From NCBI GenBank assembly GCA_043784965.1, contig JAYVXS010000165.1, forward strand, positions 17,028-81,027: a DNA stretch of 64,000 nt, written 5' to 3'. This document shows, piece after piece, positions 8,820 through 17,101 of the stretch. The notes beneath the pieces are model-generated. The model was not told where the DNA came from. It saw nothing but the letters and a program-made list of their open reading frames with translations, and searched no databases. The position numbers and the translations under genes were made by a program. The stretch comes from JAYTQQ01 sp043784965. GTDB lineage: Bacteria > Bdellovibrionota > Bdellovibrionia > Bdellovibrionales > JAMPXM01. Within the stretch, counting starts at the first letter, position 1. Each line of letters begins with the position of its first letter.

Positions 8820-8885
8820 GCCTTCAGCAAATGCAACAAAATGTCAGCGGGATGCTAAGGCGAAGATGTTTCCTTTGCTGAAGGC
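8820..8885. repeat. 12-bp perfect inverted repeat, 42-nt spacer
   Basis: GCCTTCAGCAAA at 8820-8831 and TTTGCTGAAGGC at 8874-8885. It lies after the broken DUF486 gene and before the zinc-peptidase gene, and its right arm touches the DUF486 stop codon. There is no T-run, so it is a weak terminator candidate. Confidence 0.5.
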
Positions 8886-9161
8886 TAGGCACCATTTCCT
8901 TCACGAAAAATGAAAAAGGCAGCTGCGACTAGACAGAGTCCAGCCCAAAGATAATTAAGACTTAGTGGTTTTTTCATATAAAAATAAGAGAATAATGCAA
9001 AAACGATCATCGTAATAATTTCTTGAATAATCTTGAGCTGACCCAAGCTAAATATTCTTGCGCCAATGCGATTAGCCGGAACTTGCAAAATATATTCGAA
9101 TAGAGCAATGCCCCCAGCTGATTAATATGGCAAATATAAGAGGCTTTTCTCTCAGCTCCAA
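8885..9161 (-). pseudogene. DUF486 (DMT-superfamily) small membrane protein, frameshifted and N-terminally truncated
   Basis: The C-terminal two thirds of a DUF486 protein is plain: LQVPANRIG, LGQLKIIQEIIT, then a third and fourth membrane helix ending in FREGNGA. The reading frame upstream is broken. EKPLIFAILISWG (9113-9152 on the minus strand) is in one frame and GIALFEYILQVPAN in the next. The shift falls in a run of five G at 9111-9115 (C on the plus strand); four G would restore SWGIALFEY, the family sequence. The first helix cannot be found, and a stop precedes the recognisable part. It lies 44 bp downstream of selU. It could be a real pseudogene or an assembly/sequencing error in the homopolymer. 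Confidence 0.75.
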
Positions 9162-9205
9162 TCAAATAAACCTTTCTATCTGGCAAGGGAGGTGAGTTAT
9201 TCCTC

Positions 9206-10327
9206 CTAAGGCTTTCGCTCAATTAAATATGAATAACATTCACTTCTCGTCCCGCGAAAAATAACCCCTACTTTTCTTCTATCTAAACTCGATAGGTAAA
9301 GTGGATCATAATAATAGACCAATAGCGTCTCGATCCATGCCCGGTTGCTTTCAAGTTCGCCATTTAAGCGAAACTGAGCTTCGCTCAAATTTAGCAAGCC
9401 AAGAACCTCTTGCGTGCGTAATCCACCCAGCTTCTTGCTAATCGCCAATAAAGATTTTCGATACTTCTCAAAAACCACGAGCGCATTTTCTTCATGACCA
9501 CTATTAATCGGCGAGTCCAAAATATAGTCTTGAAAAATATTTTGCACTCTGACTTCAATATCTTCATCGATTAAAATCACCGGCGAAGAATTGATCTTCT
9601 CAAAAAATATGTTTGGCAGCACACATCGCCCAATCATGCGGCTCTCATCTTCCACCAGAGGCAAGATATTCGGTCGCAAAACATCCAAATTCAGACTTTT
9701 TTCTATTTTCATCATTTCAACCGCCAAATGATTTTCGAAATCGATTTGCGTGGGCTGCGGCATCGTCTTCGCACCAAATGCAGATCCTCGGTGTCGAGCC
9801 AAATCTTCTAGATCAATAGTGGGATACAAATCTTTAAGTTCACCGATCAAAATAGTCTTACCGCTGCCAGTGGGACCCGCAAGTGGTAAAATATTTTGCG
9901 TTTCTGAAAAATGATTGAGTCGCTCTAATAAAAACTGGCGAACATTTTTATAGCCACCATCGAGCCGAGCTAGATGTACACCTCGCTCTTGCAACCAAGC
10001 CTGAGTAATCTGCGAACGCTTACCCCCTCTGAAACAATATAAAATGCATGTTGGATTGCTTCGAATGAAGTTCTCCCAATCTTGAATTCGCTGATCCCTT
10101 TCTTTACCCGAGACCAAAAGATGCCCCAATACATTGGCAGCCTCTGGTCCATTAAGCTTATACTCGGTACCGACTTTGGCGCGCTCTTCATCATTTAGAA
10201 TTGGTAAATTTGTAGAATTTGGTAGTGCGCCCTGATAAAACTCAATCGGCGCTCGCACATCAATGAATGCCGTTTTCGCAAGAAGAAGTTTTTCAAAGTG
10301 AGTTGCCTCCAGAATCTCAAGATTCAA
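9206..10327 (-). CDS. selU: tRNA 2-selenouridine synthase
   Basis: 373 residues. SelU (MnmH/YbbB) replaces sulfur by selenium in 2-thiouridine at the wobble position of tRNAs for Lys, Glu and Gln, using selenophosphate. The N-terminal rhodanese domain (1-130) has the active-site loop YCFRGGKRS with catalytic Cys98. The C-terminal part has a P-loop, AGPTGSGKT (150-158). Length matches the family. The start overlaps the selD stop by 11 bp, so it is translated right after the enzyme that makes its substrate. No selA, selB or tRNA-Sec gene is seen in the window. Confidence 0.94.
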   Translation of the reverse strand: MNLEILEATHFEKLLLAKTAFIDVRAPIEFYQGALPNSTNLPILNDEERAKVGTEYKLNGPEAANVLGHLLVSGKERDQRIQDWENFIRSNPTCILYCFRGGKRSQITQAWLQERGVHLARLDGGYKNVRQFLLERLNHFSETQNILPLAGPTGSGKTILIGELKDLYPTIDLEDLARHRGSAFGAKTMPQPTQIDFENHLAVEMMKIEKSLNLDVLRPNILPLVEDESRMIGRCVLPNIFFEKINSSPVILIDEDIEVRVQNIFQDYILDSPINSGHEENALVVFEKYRKSLLAISKKLGGLRTQEVLGLLNLSEAQFRLNGELESNRAWIETLLVYYYDPLYLSSLDRRKVGVIFRGTRSECYSYLIERKP

Positions 10328-11378
10328 TTTTCACCTTGTATTCTTGAGGAGCTTGAACCTCACCGATGATCTGCGCCGACTTAAATTGAAACCTCAAGGC
10401 GCTTAGGACCTGTGCGCTCAGCCGAGGATCAACTGCGAGCAACATGCCACCGCTGGTCTGCGGATCATGAATCACCAGTTCTGAAATTTTATCAAGTGAA
10501 GACACCTCAATTTGCTTTTCAGTATACTCTCGGTTGGTGCGATGAGCCTTGGTAATAAATCCTTGCTCCAGACAGTATCTGGTCTTTGAAAAAAGTGGAA
10601 TTGCCGTCATCTTAATCTTTAGACTTACAAGGCTGGCAATCGCAAGCTGCATAGAATGTCCTGATATTCCAAATCCGGTAATATCAGTCGCCGCATGAAT
10701 TCCCGCTTCAAGCTCTGGCATTAGAAAATCCAAACAATTGTTTAGCATCGACATACTTTCAATTGCTTCTGAAATATCAGACTCTGAAAGCATTTGACGT
10801 TTTAGCCCAGCAGTCATAGCTCCGGTTCCGATGGCTTTCGTTAAAATGAGGTGGTCACCCGGTTTTGCGCCAGCATTGCTCCAAATTTTTTGCGGATGAA
10901 CAAATCCCGTAACTGACAGGCCAAACTTTAAAGTATCATCATCGATCGAGTGCCCACCTACAAAGTTGGCCCCAGCTTCTTTGATCTTATCACTTGCCGC
11001 CTGCATAATATCGACTATTACCTGCTCACTCATGGTCGCCACCGGAAATGCCAAGATCCCCATCGCGGTCTTGGGCCGTCCACCCATTGCATAGACATCA
11101 CTTAGGGCATTGGCAGCAGCCACTGCTCCAAAAAGTTTTGGCGTATCCAATATAGGGGTAAAAAAATCAAGTGTCTGAACTAAGGCAATTTCATCGGTCA
11201 CCTTATAAATTGCAGCATCATCAAAAAGTCCACCATCTATTAATAGGGCCGGGTGCGCTGGTGGGAACTTTACTTGCTGCAAAATTTTTTGCAGCTCGCT
11301 CGCTGCAACTTTTGCCGCACAACCACCCTTTTGCACAGTCTGAGTGAGGGCAATTGTCGGATTATTTGAGGAACTCAT
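10317..11378 (-). CDS. selD: Selenide, water dikinase (selenophosphate synthetase)
   Basis: 353 residues from the ATG at 11378, chosen because AGGAG lies 10 bases upstream; the longer frame to 11444 adds 22 residues with no family match. SelD makes selenophosphate from selenide and ATP. The N-terminal catalytic loop reads KGGCAAK: Cys20 and Lys23 match the essential Cys17 and Lys20 of the E. coli enzyme, while the second Cys of GCGCK is Ala here. This is a Cys form, not a selenocysteine form. Other family blocks are visible (DDAAIY, LTLDFF-like QTLDFFTP, GGHSIDD, TDITGFG). It forms an operon with selU. Confidence 0.94.
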   Translation of the reverse strand: MSSSNNPTIALTQTVQKGGCAAKVAASELQKILQQVKFPPAHPALLIDGGLFDDAAIYKVTDEIALVQTLDFFTPILDTPKLFGAVAAANALSDVYAMGGRPKTAMGILAFPVATMSEQVIVDIMQAASDKIKEAGANFVGGHSIDDDTLKFGLSVTGFVHPQKIWSNAGAKPGDHLILTKAIGTGAMTAGLKRQMLSESDISEAIESMSMLNNCLDFLMPELEAGIHAATDITGFGISGHSMQLAIASLVSLKIKMTAIPLFSKTRYCLEQGFITKAHRTNREYTEKQIEVSSLDKISELVIHDPQTSGGMLLAVDPRLSAQVLSALRFQFKSAQIIGEVQAPQEYKVKIES

Positions 11379-11885
11379 CTGTTTTTCTCCTAATAAGGCG
11401 TAATTAGAGTAATAGGAGCTAACACAAATTAAAATGGCTTGCAAAGGCTAGAGCCATTTGAGCATTTTTTGTAGCAGAGTAACTTAGGTGGCGGATTGAG
11501 TGGGTTCTTTCTTTTTCTAGTTGTTTAAATGTGGAAACCCCGAGTTCAGGGACGGGGATACAGGCAAACTGTACACACCGACTCACCCAAAACTGGGACC
11601 GAAACTGAAAAACTGCAAGCAGTCGCCGCTGCCGCGAAACTGCCTCTTGATTTCTCTATATAATTAGACCATTAACCAAAAGATGATAGAGCCATAGTGT
11701 CGTAGAACTTAACCCAGCCCTGAATTCGAGCTGTATTTTCGCTCGATAAAGTAGGCTTGCCCTAGGTACCCATTCCGACCAATATTGCAGCGACCGTCAA
11801 AAATTTTCTGTGCTTTAAAATTTTGCCAGCTTTGCCATCGAGGGATTCTGAGTCGTTCAAATTCACTCCCTTTAAAGCGTGGGTT
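11379..11885. other. Intergenic region between selD and higA
   Basis: 507 bases without a convincing gene. It should contain the selD promoter near its left end and holds one dispersed modular element (11545-11644). The stretch 11700-11885 shows no ORF, RNA gene or repeat I can support. Confidence 0.6.
11545..11644 (+). repeat. Dispersed modular intergenic element, copy 2
   Basis: Starts with TTCAGGGACGGGG. It contains a 23-bp word (11591-11613) identical to 17882-17904 and ends in CGAAACTGCC, as the 17781 copy ends in CTAAACTGCC. It is richer in GC than its surroundings. Confidence 0.72.
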
Positions 11886-12146
11886 TTAGGCAGCTTTTTG
11901 TCTTGCTAACCAGAGATCATACTCCGCTTGTATTCTCACCCACATTTCAGCGCTTGTTCCGAGTACCCTCTCAAGGACAAGCGCAAACTCTGGAGAAATC
12001 GATCTTTTAGCATTTATGATCTCATTTATTTTGCGAGGAGCGCAATCACAGCTTTCTGCAAACTGTGACTGATTGAGCCCAAGCTCTTTCAAATAGACCT
12101 CATTTAAAACTAAACCTGGATGCATGGGTTTTGGACTTTTAATCAT
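11886..12146 (-). CDS. higA: HigA-type antitoxin, XRE-family DNA-binding protein
   Basis: 86 residues from the ATG at 12146, picked because AGAGG lies about 7 bases upstream and it begins 4 bp after the toxin stop. It has the HigA/VapI layout: MHPGLVLNEVYLKELGLNQSQFAE, then a helix-turn-helix ending in INAKRSISPEFALVLERVLG and the tail helix WVRIQAEYDLWLA. HigA neutralises the HigB RNase and represses the operon. Gene order toxin-then-antitoxin is the usual higBA order. A palindrome upstream of higB is the likely operator. Confidence 0.92.
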   Translation of the reverse strand: MIKSPKPMHPGLVLNEVYLKELGLNQSQFAESCDCAPRKINEIINAKRSISPEFALVLERVLGTSAEMWVRIQAEYDLWLARQKAA

Positions 12147-12150
12147 TAAG

Positions 12151-12447
12151 TTAACCTCTGTGATAATTTTCAATTTTTACATCCAAGAATTCACCGCTCT
12201 TGAATTTAAATGTAATACACCAAGGAAGCTTTATCGTGACACTCCACTGGTCTTTCCGGTCCCCTTTAAGTTTATGGAGACGAATATTTGGTGGCTGCCC
12301 TTTAATCTTTAGATCCTTTAGTTCGTTTGTCCCGTGCATAATAGTCAAAAGTGCCTTAGTTCGAATCCATATATCTTGTGGGAGCGTCTTCGACTTGTCC
12401 TCCTCCCAAATTTCTTGAGCTATTTTGTTTGCAAAATTGCGAATCAT
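12151..12447 (-). CDS. higB: HigB-type toxin, RelE-superfamily mRNA interferase
   Basis: 98 residues, the usual size. HigB cleaves mRNA on the ribosome. Seen: the C-terminal fold pattern of RelE/HigB (RLHKLKGDRKDQWSVTI, then a PWCITFKF strand and the final IENYHRG), with conserved basic residues and a terminal His. GAGGGCGG precedes the ATG. It is followed at once by higA, and the pair stands alone between long non-coding gaps, as expected of an acquired toxin-antitoxin module. Confidence 0.9.
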   Translation of the reverse strand: MIRNFANKIAQEIWEEDKSKTLPQDIWIRTKALLTIMHGTNELKDLKIKGQPPNIRLHKLKGDRKDQWSVTIKLPWCITFKFKSGEFLDVKIENYHRG

Positions 12448-12463
12448 CAGCCGCCCTCGATTA

Positions 12464-12486
12464 TTACACTATACCACCTAGTGTGA
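12464..12486. promoter_or_regulatory. Palindromic operator candidate for higBA
   Basis: TTACACTA (12464-12471) and TAGTGTGA (12479-12486) form an inverted repeat with 7 of 8 pairs and a 7-nt centre, 17 bp upstream of the higB start. HigA-type antitoxins usually bind such sites to repress their own operon. Confidence 0.65.
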
Positions 12487-12676
12487 TAAAATCAAGGCCT
12501 ACGACCAAATTGCTCACATAAATTAACTGAAATATTAGCCGAAATCCACTCAAACAATAACAATCAAACAATAGCCCTCTGGTTACCGAAAATGAGCTTT
12601 CTCTTTGACACCAGTCATAGATTTTTTACTAAAGTTAGTTCCATTTTGCTACCGATCCAGTTCGACCTGTGAGGAG

Positions 12677-12709
12677 CCAGTATATTGCCAGTATATTGCC
12701 AGTATATTG
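12677..12709. repeat. Three 11-bp tandem repeats
   Basis: CCAGTATATTG repeated three times exactly, in the gap upstream of the large repeat protein gene. No function visible. Confidence 0.88.
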
Positions 12710-12941
12710 CGTTCCAAGCAAAATGAAGGCCCAGTGAGGCTCAAAAACGGCCCATTAAGTCTTAAATTCTTTGCCAAGATTAATTTAGACTGCTTATAAG
12801 TTCAAAAAAAATTAGGCACAAATCCTGCTTTAGGATCCTCTCGAAATCGAGTGTGGAGCCATTTTGGAAACTGACGTATGTCAGAATTCGGGTGTTTTTC
12901 ACATTCTAAAATCTAAACCCAAACGAATAAGGAATCAAAAA

Positions 12942-15900
12942 ATGAAGAAATTTTCAAAATCTCCATTACTGATTGCTCTGATCTCACTTTCGATGATGGC
13001 ATCGACTGTGACCTCAAGCTCAGCATATGGTGCAAACACCCCGGCGCAAGACCAAGCCGCCAAGGATAAATTAGCCGCTGAAAAGCTGGCTGCTGAAAAA
13101 TTAGCTCAGCAAGAAGCTCAACAAAAAGCTCAGCAAGAAGCTCAACAAAAAGCTCAACAAAAAGCTCAGCAAGAAGCTCAACAAAAAGCTCAACAAAAGG
13201 CTCAGCAAGAAGCTCAACAAAAAGCTCAGCAAGAAGCTCAACAAAAAGCTCAACAAAAAGCTCAGCAAGAAGCTCAACAAAAAGCTCAGCAAAAGGCTCA
13301 GCAAGAAGCTCAACAAAAAGCTCAAGCTGCGAAGCCAGCTCCTCCGGCTCCAGCTCCTCCGGCAAAAGTTGAACCAGTAGTTATCAAGCCAGCTCCAGCT
13401 CCAGCGCCAGTTCCTCCAGTTGCTACCAAGCCAGCTCCTCCGGCTCCAGCTCCACCGGCAAAAGTTGAACAGGTAGTTATCAAGCCAGCTCCGGCGCCAG
13501 CGCCAGTTCCTCCAGTTGCTACCAAGCCAGCTCCTCCGGTAGACAAAGCGGCACAAGAAGCCAAGGCTAAAGCCGATCAAGCTGCTGCTGATAAAGCTAA
13601 AGCTGATAAACTTGCACGCGAAGCTAAAGAAAAATTGGAGCGCAAGCCCGCTCCGCAAAATCCAGTAGGTCCTCCACCTGTAGTCGTAGCTAAAGCTGAA
13701 ACTCCAGCTGAAGTTGCTGCGAAATTAGAGCAATCTAAAAAGCAAACTGCGGCGCAAGCTGCGGCAGAACGAGCTCATAAAGATAAATTAGATCAAGAGA
13801 TTGCGAATCAGGCGGCACAAAAAGCTGCTGATCCAAAAGTAAAAGACGCGCAAAAAGCAAAAGAAGATGCGGCGCAAAAAGCCGCTGATGAAAAAGCTAA
13901 AGAAATTGCAGCGCAAAAGGCTCAAGAGAGAAAAGCCATTAAAATTGCAGAGCAAGCAAAGCTTCCGGTTGTAGTTAAAACACCACAACAAATTGAAGCA
14001 GATGCAGCAAAGGCAAAAGCGGATGCAATAAAAGCTGCTCAAAAAAAAGAGAAAGCAAAAGAGCGCATTGCTGTACCAGCTAAGACTGCTGAAATAAAAA
14101 AAGAAAATGAAGTAAAAGCAGCTGAAGTTGAAGTGGCAAAGGTTCAGAAAAAAGAAGTGGTTGCGGTTGCAAAACAGCAAGCCATCCTTGTAAAGCAAAA
14201 TGCTGACATTAAACAAATCAGCCAGAACCCAACTGCCAAAATTACTCCAGCCCAAGAAGCTGTCATTGCGCAAAACAAGAAAACTATTGAGACTCGACAA
14301 GCAGCTCAAGCCAATAAGCCAGTAGTAGCAGCACCAACTCACTCAACTTCAGTTGTTGAATTGAAGACGGTCAATGGCGCTAAAATTGGTCTTGATCCCT
14401 CTATTAAAGTAAAAGTCGTTGTCCCAGTAACTGTTATCGTAAAGCCGGTAGTAGTTGTTGGCGGCGTAGCTGTAGCCAGCCATATGCGATCAGATGAAAC
14501 CCAGAAGAATATTCATGAGGCGAGAATTCGCTCTCAGAATACGCAAAATATAATCATCAACAAAACTGACATACAAAGTGTAACCATCACAAAAAACATC
14601 ACCCATGTAACTAATGTTTATGTAAATAATTATCAAAACGTAGTGATTGAACGCTCACGTATTTACAATAATTACTACCATGAACCACAAAAGGTTTATA
14701 GAAACTACTATAGCAGCTATTACGATCACGGCTTTCGTGGTGGATATGCCTACCCAGTTCGGGTTGACATCGCAATTCACCAGCATTTCTGGAATCCATT
14801 AGTATTGTGGATGTTTGATGATTCAAACAATAACGATTTCTATTGCCGTTATTATGGTAATTCATATTGCTATAGCTACCCAGTTCGTCCATTTCGTTAT
14901 GCAAGAGTTTTCTATCCTACCGATACCATGCGAGATCTCGCAATTGAAGTCAGTGGCATGAGCTACTACCGCCATACTTACTATAGAACTGCTCTTGAGA
15001 CTTTGACTGACAAATTAAATAGTCAGATTTCAAATTACGTTTCAGGCAGATTCTATTTCGGACCAAACGATATCGTGATCAATCACTATCGCAATCTTGG
15101 CTTCGGACAAGTAATGGTCGAAGGTTTCGTAGATCGCGGAAGTTTACATGTGGCCTTCAAAGGGCACCTTGACCTTGAGAATCCATACAACTCAAGCGTT
15201 TTCGTACCAACCATCAGTGACTACTCGCCAGTTGCTGCTGGCATCGCTGTCCTAAATGCAATTGTTGCTCTTGAGCAAGCTGCCAACGTACGTGAGAATG
15301 TTCCTCAGAACGTGGTTTACGAGGAACCAGCTCCCCCACCAATGCCAGTAGTAAATGTGACTTGCCGTACATTTAGTGGAGATGCTAAGTTTGTTGGAGC
15401 CTCGCCAGATTCAGGTACAGCCTCACAAAGAGCCATCGAGCATTGTACTAAGAGTGCACGTGCAAATGCGACTGAGTGTACAGCGAATATATCTTGCGAT
15501 GACGGCGTTTCTTACGCTCCAGTTGTAAGCTGTTCAACGAGCAGCACCGACGCTAACGGAGACGCGGTAAGCTTCTTCCGAAAAGGCCGCGATGCGGATT
15601 ACGCTTCACAAATGGCTCAACAGCTTTGTATTGCTGATGATGCGACTAGTGATGTCGATGCTTGTTCAAGCCCGGACAACTTAACTTGTATTGCTTTGGA
15701 CAAATCAGTCTTGAATCCAATGGCATGTAACGTGACTGTGCCGAATATTCCGGCGCCATTTAGCTTTCAGAGTTATGATAGCGATAAAGCTCGTAACCGT
15801 GCAGTATCAGACTGCGTAACTGCAGAAGGCACGGATGTAGACGATTGTAATAACAGCGACTTCTTGAGTTGTGATTATGTCAATGCGGCACCGGTAGAAC

Positions 15901-16109
15901 CACCCCCTCCAGCAGCATCTTGTATTGCTACAGGTCCTAAGACTAAGCAGTTTCCAGCTGGTCAGTCTTATCCAAGTGGTCCGGCTTCAGATTTGCGAGC
16001 AGCCTACAATGTCGCGGTAAAAGCTTGTGTTCGCGCAAATCCATCTAGCATCGCTATCTGTAAAAGTAGCGCAATAGAGAATTGCCCGGGCGCAGGTTCA
16101 GGCAACTAA
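12942..16109 (+). CDS. Giant secreted coiled-coil protein with AQQK/AQQE repeats, proline-rich repeats and a cysteine-repeat C terminus
   Basis: 1055 residues from the ATG at 12942 (AAGGA upstream, followed at once by a Sec signal peptide ending in SSAYGA). Order of parts: 18 perfect AQQ(K/E) tetrapeptides (residues 55-126), two 32-residue Pro/Ala/Val repeats, a long Ala/Lys/Glu coiled coil to about 490, and a Val/Ile-rich segment VKVVVPVTVIVKPVVVVGGVAVA near 510-532. A Tyr/Asn-rich domain (about 570-830) follows, then four C-terminal repeats of about 55 residues, each with Cys near the start and a C-x8-9-C-x6-C-like end. The first part resembles the periplasm-spanning helix of TolA, but there is no N-terminal membrane anchor and no TolA C-domain. 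Probably a periplasmic or surface fibrous protein. Monocistronic, with a strong terminator. Function unknown. Confidence 0.8.
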   Translation: MKKFSKSPLLIALISLSMMASTVTSSSAYGANTPAQDQAAKDKLAAEKLAAEKLAQQEAQQKAQQEAQQKAQQKAQQEAQQKAQQKAQQEAQQKAQQEAQQKAQQKAQQEAQQKAQQKAQQEAQQKAQAAKPAPPAPAPPAKVEPVVIKPAPAPAPVPPVATKPAPPAPAPPAKVEQVVIKPAPAPAPVPPVATKPAPPVDKAAQEAKAKADQAAADKAKADKLAREAKEKLERKPAPQNPVGPPPVVVAKAETPAEVAAKLEQSKKQTAAQAAAERAHKDKLDQEIANQAAQKAADPKVKDAQKAKEDAAQKAADEKAKEIAAQKAQERKAIKIAEQAKLPVVVKTPQQIEADAAKAKADAIKAAQKKEKAKERIAVPAKTAEIKKENEVKAAEVEVAKVQKKEVVAVAKQQAILVKQNADIKQISQNPTAKITPAQEAVIAQNKKTIETRQAAQANKPVVAAPTHSTSVVELKTVNGAKIGLDPSIKVKVVVPVTVIVKPVVVVGGVAVASHMRSDETQKNIHEARIRSQNTQNIIINKTDIQSVTITKNITHVTNVYVNNYQNVVIERSRIYNNYYHEPQKVYRNYYSSYYDHGFRGGYAYPVRVDIAIHQHFWNPLVLWMFDDSNNNDFYCRYYGNSYCYSYPVRPFRYARVFYPTDTMRDLAIEVSGMSYYRHTYYRTALETLTDKLNSQISNYVSGRFYFGPNDIVINHYRNLGFGQVMVEGFVDRGSLHVAFKGHLDLENPYNSSVFVPTISDYSPVAAGIAVLNAIVALEQAANVRENVPQNVVYEEPAPPPMPVVNVTCRTFSGDAKFVGASPDSGTASQRAIEHCTKSARANATECTANISCDDGVSYAPVVSCSTSSTDANGDAVSFFRKGRDADYASQMAQQLCIADDATSDVDACSSPDNLTCIALDKSVLNPMACNVTVPNIPAPFSFQSYDSDKARNRAVSDCVTAEGTDVDDCNNSDFLSCDYVNAAPVEPPPPAASCIATGPKTKQFPAGQSYPSGPASDLRAAYNVAVKACVRANPSSIAICKSSAIENCPGAGSGN
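13104..13319 (+). repeat. Eighteen 12-bp units encoding AQQ(K/E)
   Basis: 216 bp of in-frame 12-bp units GCTCA(A/G)CAA(A/G)A(A/G). The E/K order is EK-EKK-EKK twice, then EK, so there is a higher-order period of 8 units (96 bp). It is a likely hot spot for length change. Confidence 0.95.
13332..13523 (+). repeat. Two 96-bp direct repeats encoding a Pro/Ala/Val-rich 32-residue unit
   Basis: 13332-13427 and 13428-13523 are near-identical and in frame; a third copy starts and breaks off (13524 onward). The unit begins KPAPPAPAPPAKVE and ends PVPPVAT. Confidence 0.92.
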
Positions 16110-16144
16110 AGACAGTTTCATTTAGTTTTTCGCAAAGGCAGACC

Positions 16145-16176
16145 AAAGGCAGACTCACAAGTCTGCCTTTTTTTTG
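16145..16176 (+). terminator. Rho-independent terminator after the giant repeat protein gene
   Basis: Perfect 11-bp stem AAAGGCAGACT / AGTCTGCCTTT with a 4-nt loop (16145-16170) followed by a T-run. Confidence 0.93.
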
Positions 16177-16328
16177 ACCTTTTTAGTTTTTTTGATTTTT
16201 TATAAAATCGTTCTTTCTTCATTGCAAGCATTTGCAGATAGTATTTTATTTGCTACGGGCTTAAAAGTGCATTGATTTTGATAAGTCGAATTGCATCTTT
16301 ATCAATTCGTGGTTATGCTTGCTTTCGC

Positions 16329-16364
16329 CAGTTTGAAAAGCTGCAATTTCAGCTTTTCAAACTG
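16329..16364 (+). repeat. 15-bp perfect inverted repeat in the tpx leader
   Basis: CAGTTTGAAAAGCTG (16329-16343), 6-nt loop, CAGCTTTTCAAACTG (16350-16364). It lies 18 bp before the AAAGGAG of tpx and is not followed by a T-run, so it is more likely a leader hairpin or an operator than a terminator. Confidence 0.85.
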
Positions 16365-16394
16365 ACTCTTACTAATCATTATAAAGGAGCCAAG

Positions 16395-16892
16395 ATGGCA
16401 AATATAACACTTAAAGGCAGCCCAGTTCATACTAGCGGTCAACTTCCAGCCAAAGGTACGACAGCTAAGGATTTTAAACTGACCAAAACCGATCTCTCAG
16501 AAGTTGGCTTAAAAAACTTCGAAGGCATGATGAAGATCCTCAATATCTTTCCAAGTATTGATACCCCAACCTGTGCAACCTCAGTTCGAAAATTCAATGA
16601 AGAGGCAACAAAATTGAAAAACGTTGTCGTCCTCAATATAGCAGCAGATTTACCATTTGCCATGAAGCGCTTTTGCGGGGCTGAAGGAATAAAAAATTGC
16701 GAATCGCTTTCAAGTTTTCGCAGCAGCTTTGGCAAAGACTGGGGTCTTGAATTCACCGACTCTGCCCTTGCCGGACTACTTTCAAGAGCTATTGTTGTTC
16801 TATCAGCTGACAATAAGGTTTTGCACACCGAGCAGGTTGCCGAAATCGCTGACGAGCCAAATTACTCTGCCGCCCTTGCCGCTGTTCGCTAG
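16395..16892 (+). CDS. tpx: Thiol peroxidase (atypical 2-Cys peroxiredoxin)
   Basis: 165 residues. The ATG at 16395 is chosen because AAAGGAGC lies 8 bases upstream and the sequence then matches the family from MANITLKGSPV onward. Tpx reduces hydroperoxides with electrons from thioredoxin. Peroxidatic Cys60 lies in SIDTPTCATS and resolving Cys94 in RFCGAEG, the same spacing as E. coli Tpx (61/95). Two bacterial Tpx landmarks, AADLPFA and DEPNY, are present. Single gene with a strong leader hairpin, so post-transcriptional or operator control is plausible. Confidence 0.95.
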   Translation: MANITLKGSPVHTSGQLPAKGTTAKDFKLTKTDLSEVGLKNFEGMMKILNIFPSIDTPTCATSVRKFNEEATKLKNVVVLNIAADLPFAMKRFCGAEGIKNCESLSSFRSSFGKDWGLEFTDSALAGLLSRAIVVLSADNKVLHTEQVAEIADEPNYSAALAAVR

Positions 16893-17101
16893 TTACAGAA
16901 AAGGCTAATGGAGAGAGTTCCCAATATTCTCTCCATTTTCTCGAATCTCAATCTGCTTTTATTTAGGCCCCATGCAAAGATGAGCAGATATTTATTCTGC
17001 AAAAGAAAGCAAAATACCACTGCCCGAGACTGCGCCACCAAACTGCATTTATGACTGCATGAAAAAAATGAACGTACCGAGCTTTTACCCAATACCCAGA
17101 A

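Larger units (their letters stand above)
12448..12941. other. Intergenic region between higB and the large repeat protein gene
   Basis: 494 bases. It holds the higBA operator at its left end, an 11-bp tandem repeat (12677-12709), and the leader of the large secreted protein. The short frames here (64 codons at most) show no family pattern or ribosome binding site. Confidence 0.6.

Noticed and set aside
9007..9222. 71-codon minus-strand frame overlapping the DUF486 remnant
   Set aside because: Reads the DUF486 DNA in a third frame; no similarity pattern of its own.
11830..11880. tRNA-like T-arm (TTCAAAT loop)
   Set aside because: The T-stem has mismatches, and no acceptor, D or anticodon arms can be folded upstream.
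13101..13658. Long minus-strand frames rich in LLSFLLS and VELLAE opposite the giant repeat protein
   Set aside because: Antisense readings of the AQQK/AQQE array; composition is a direct result of the repeat.
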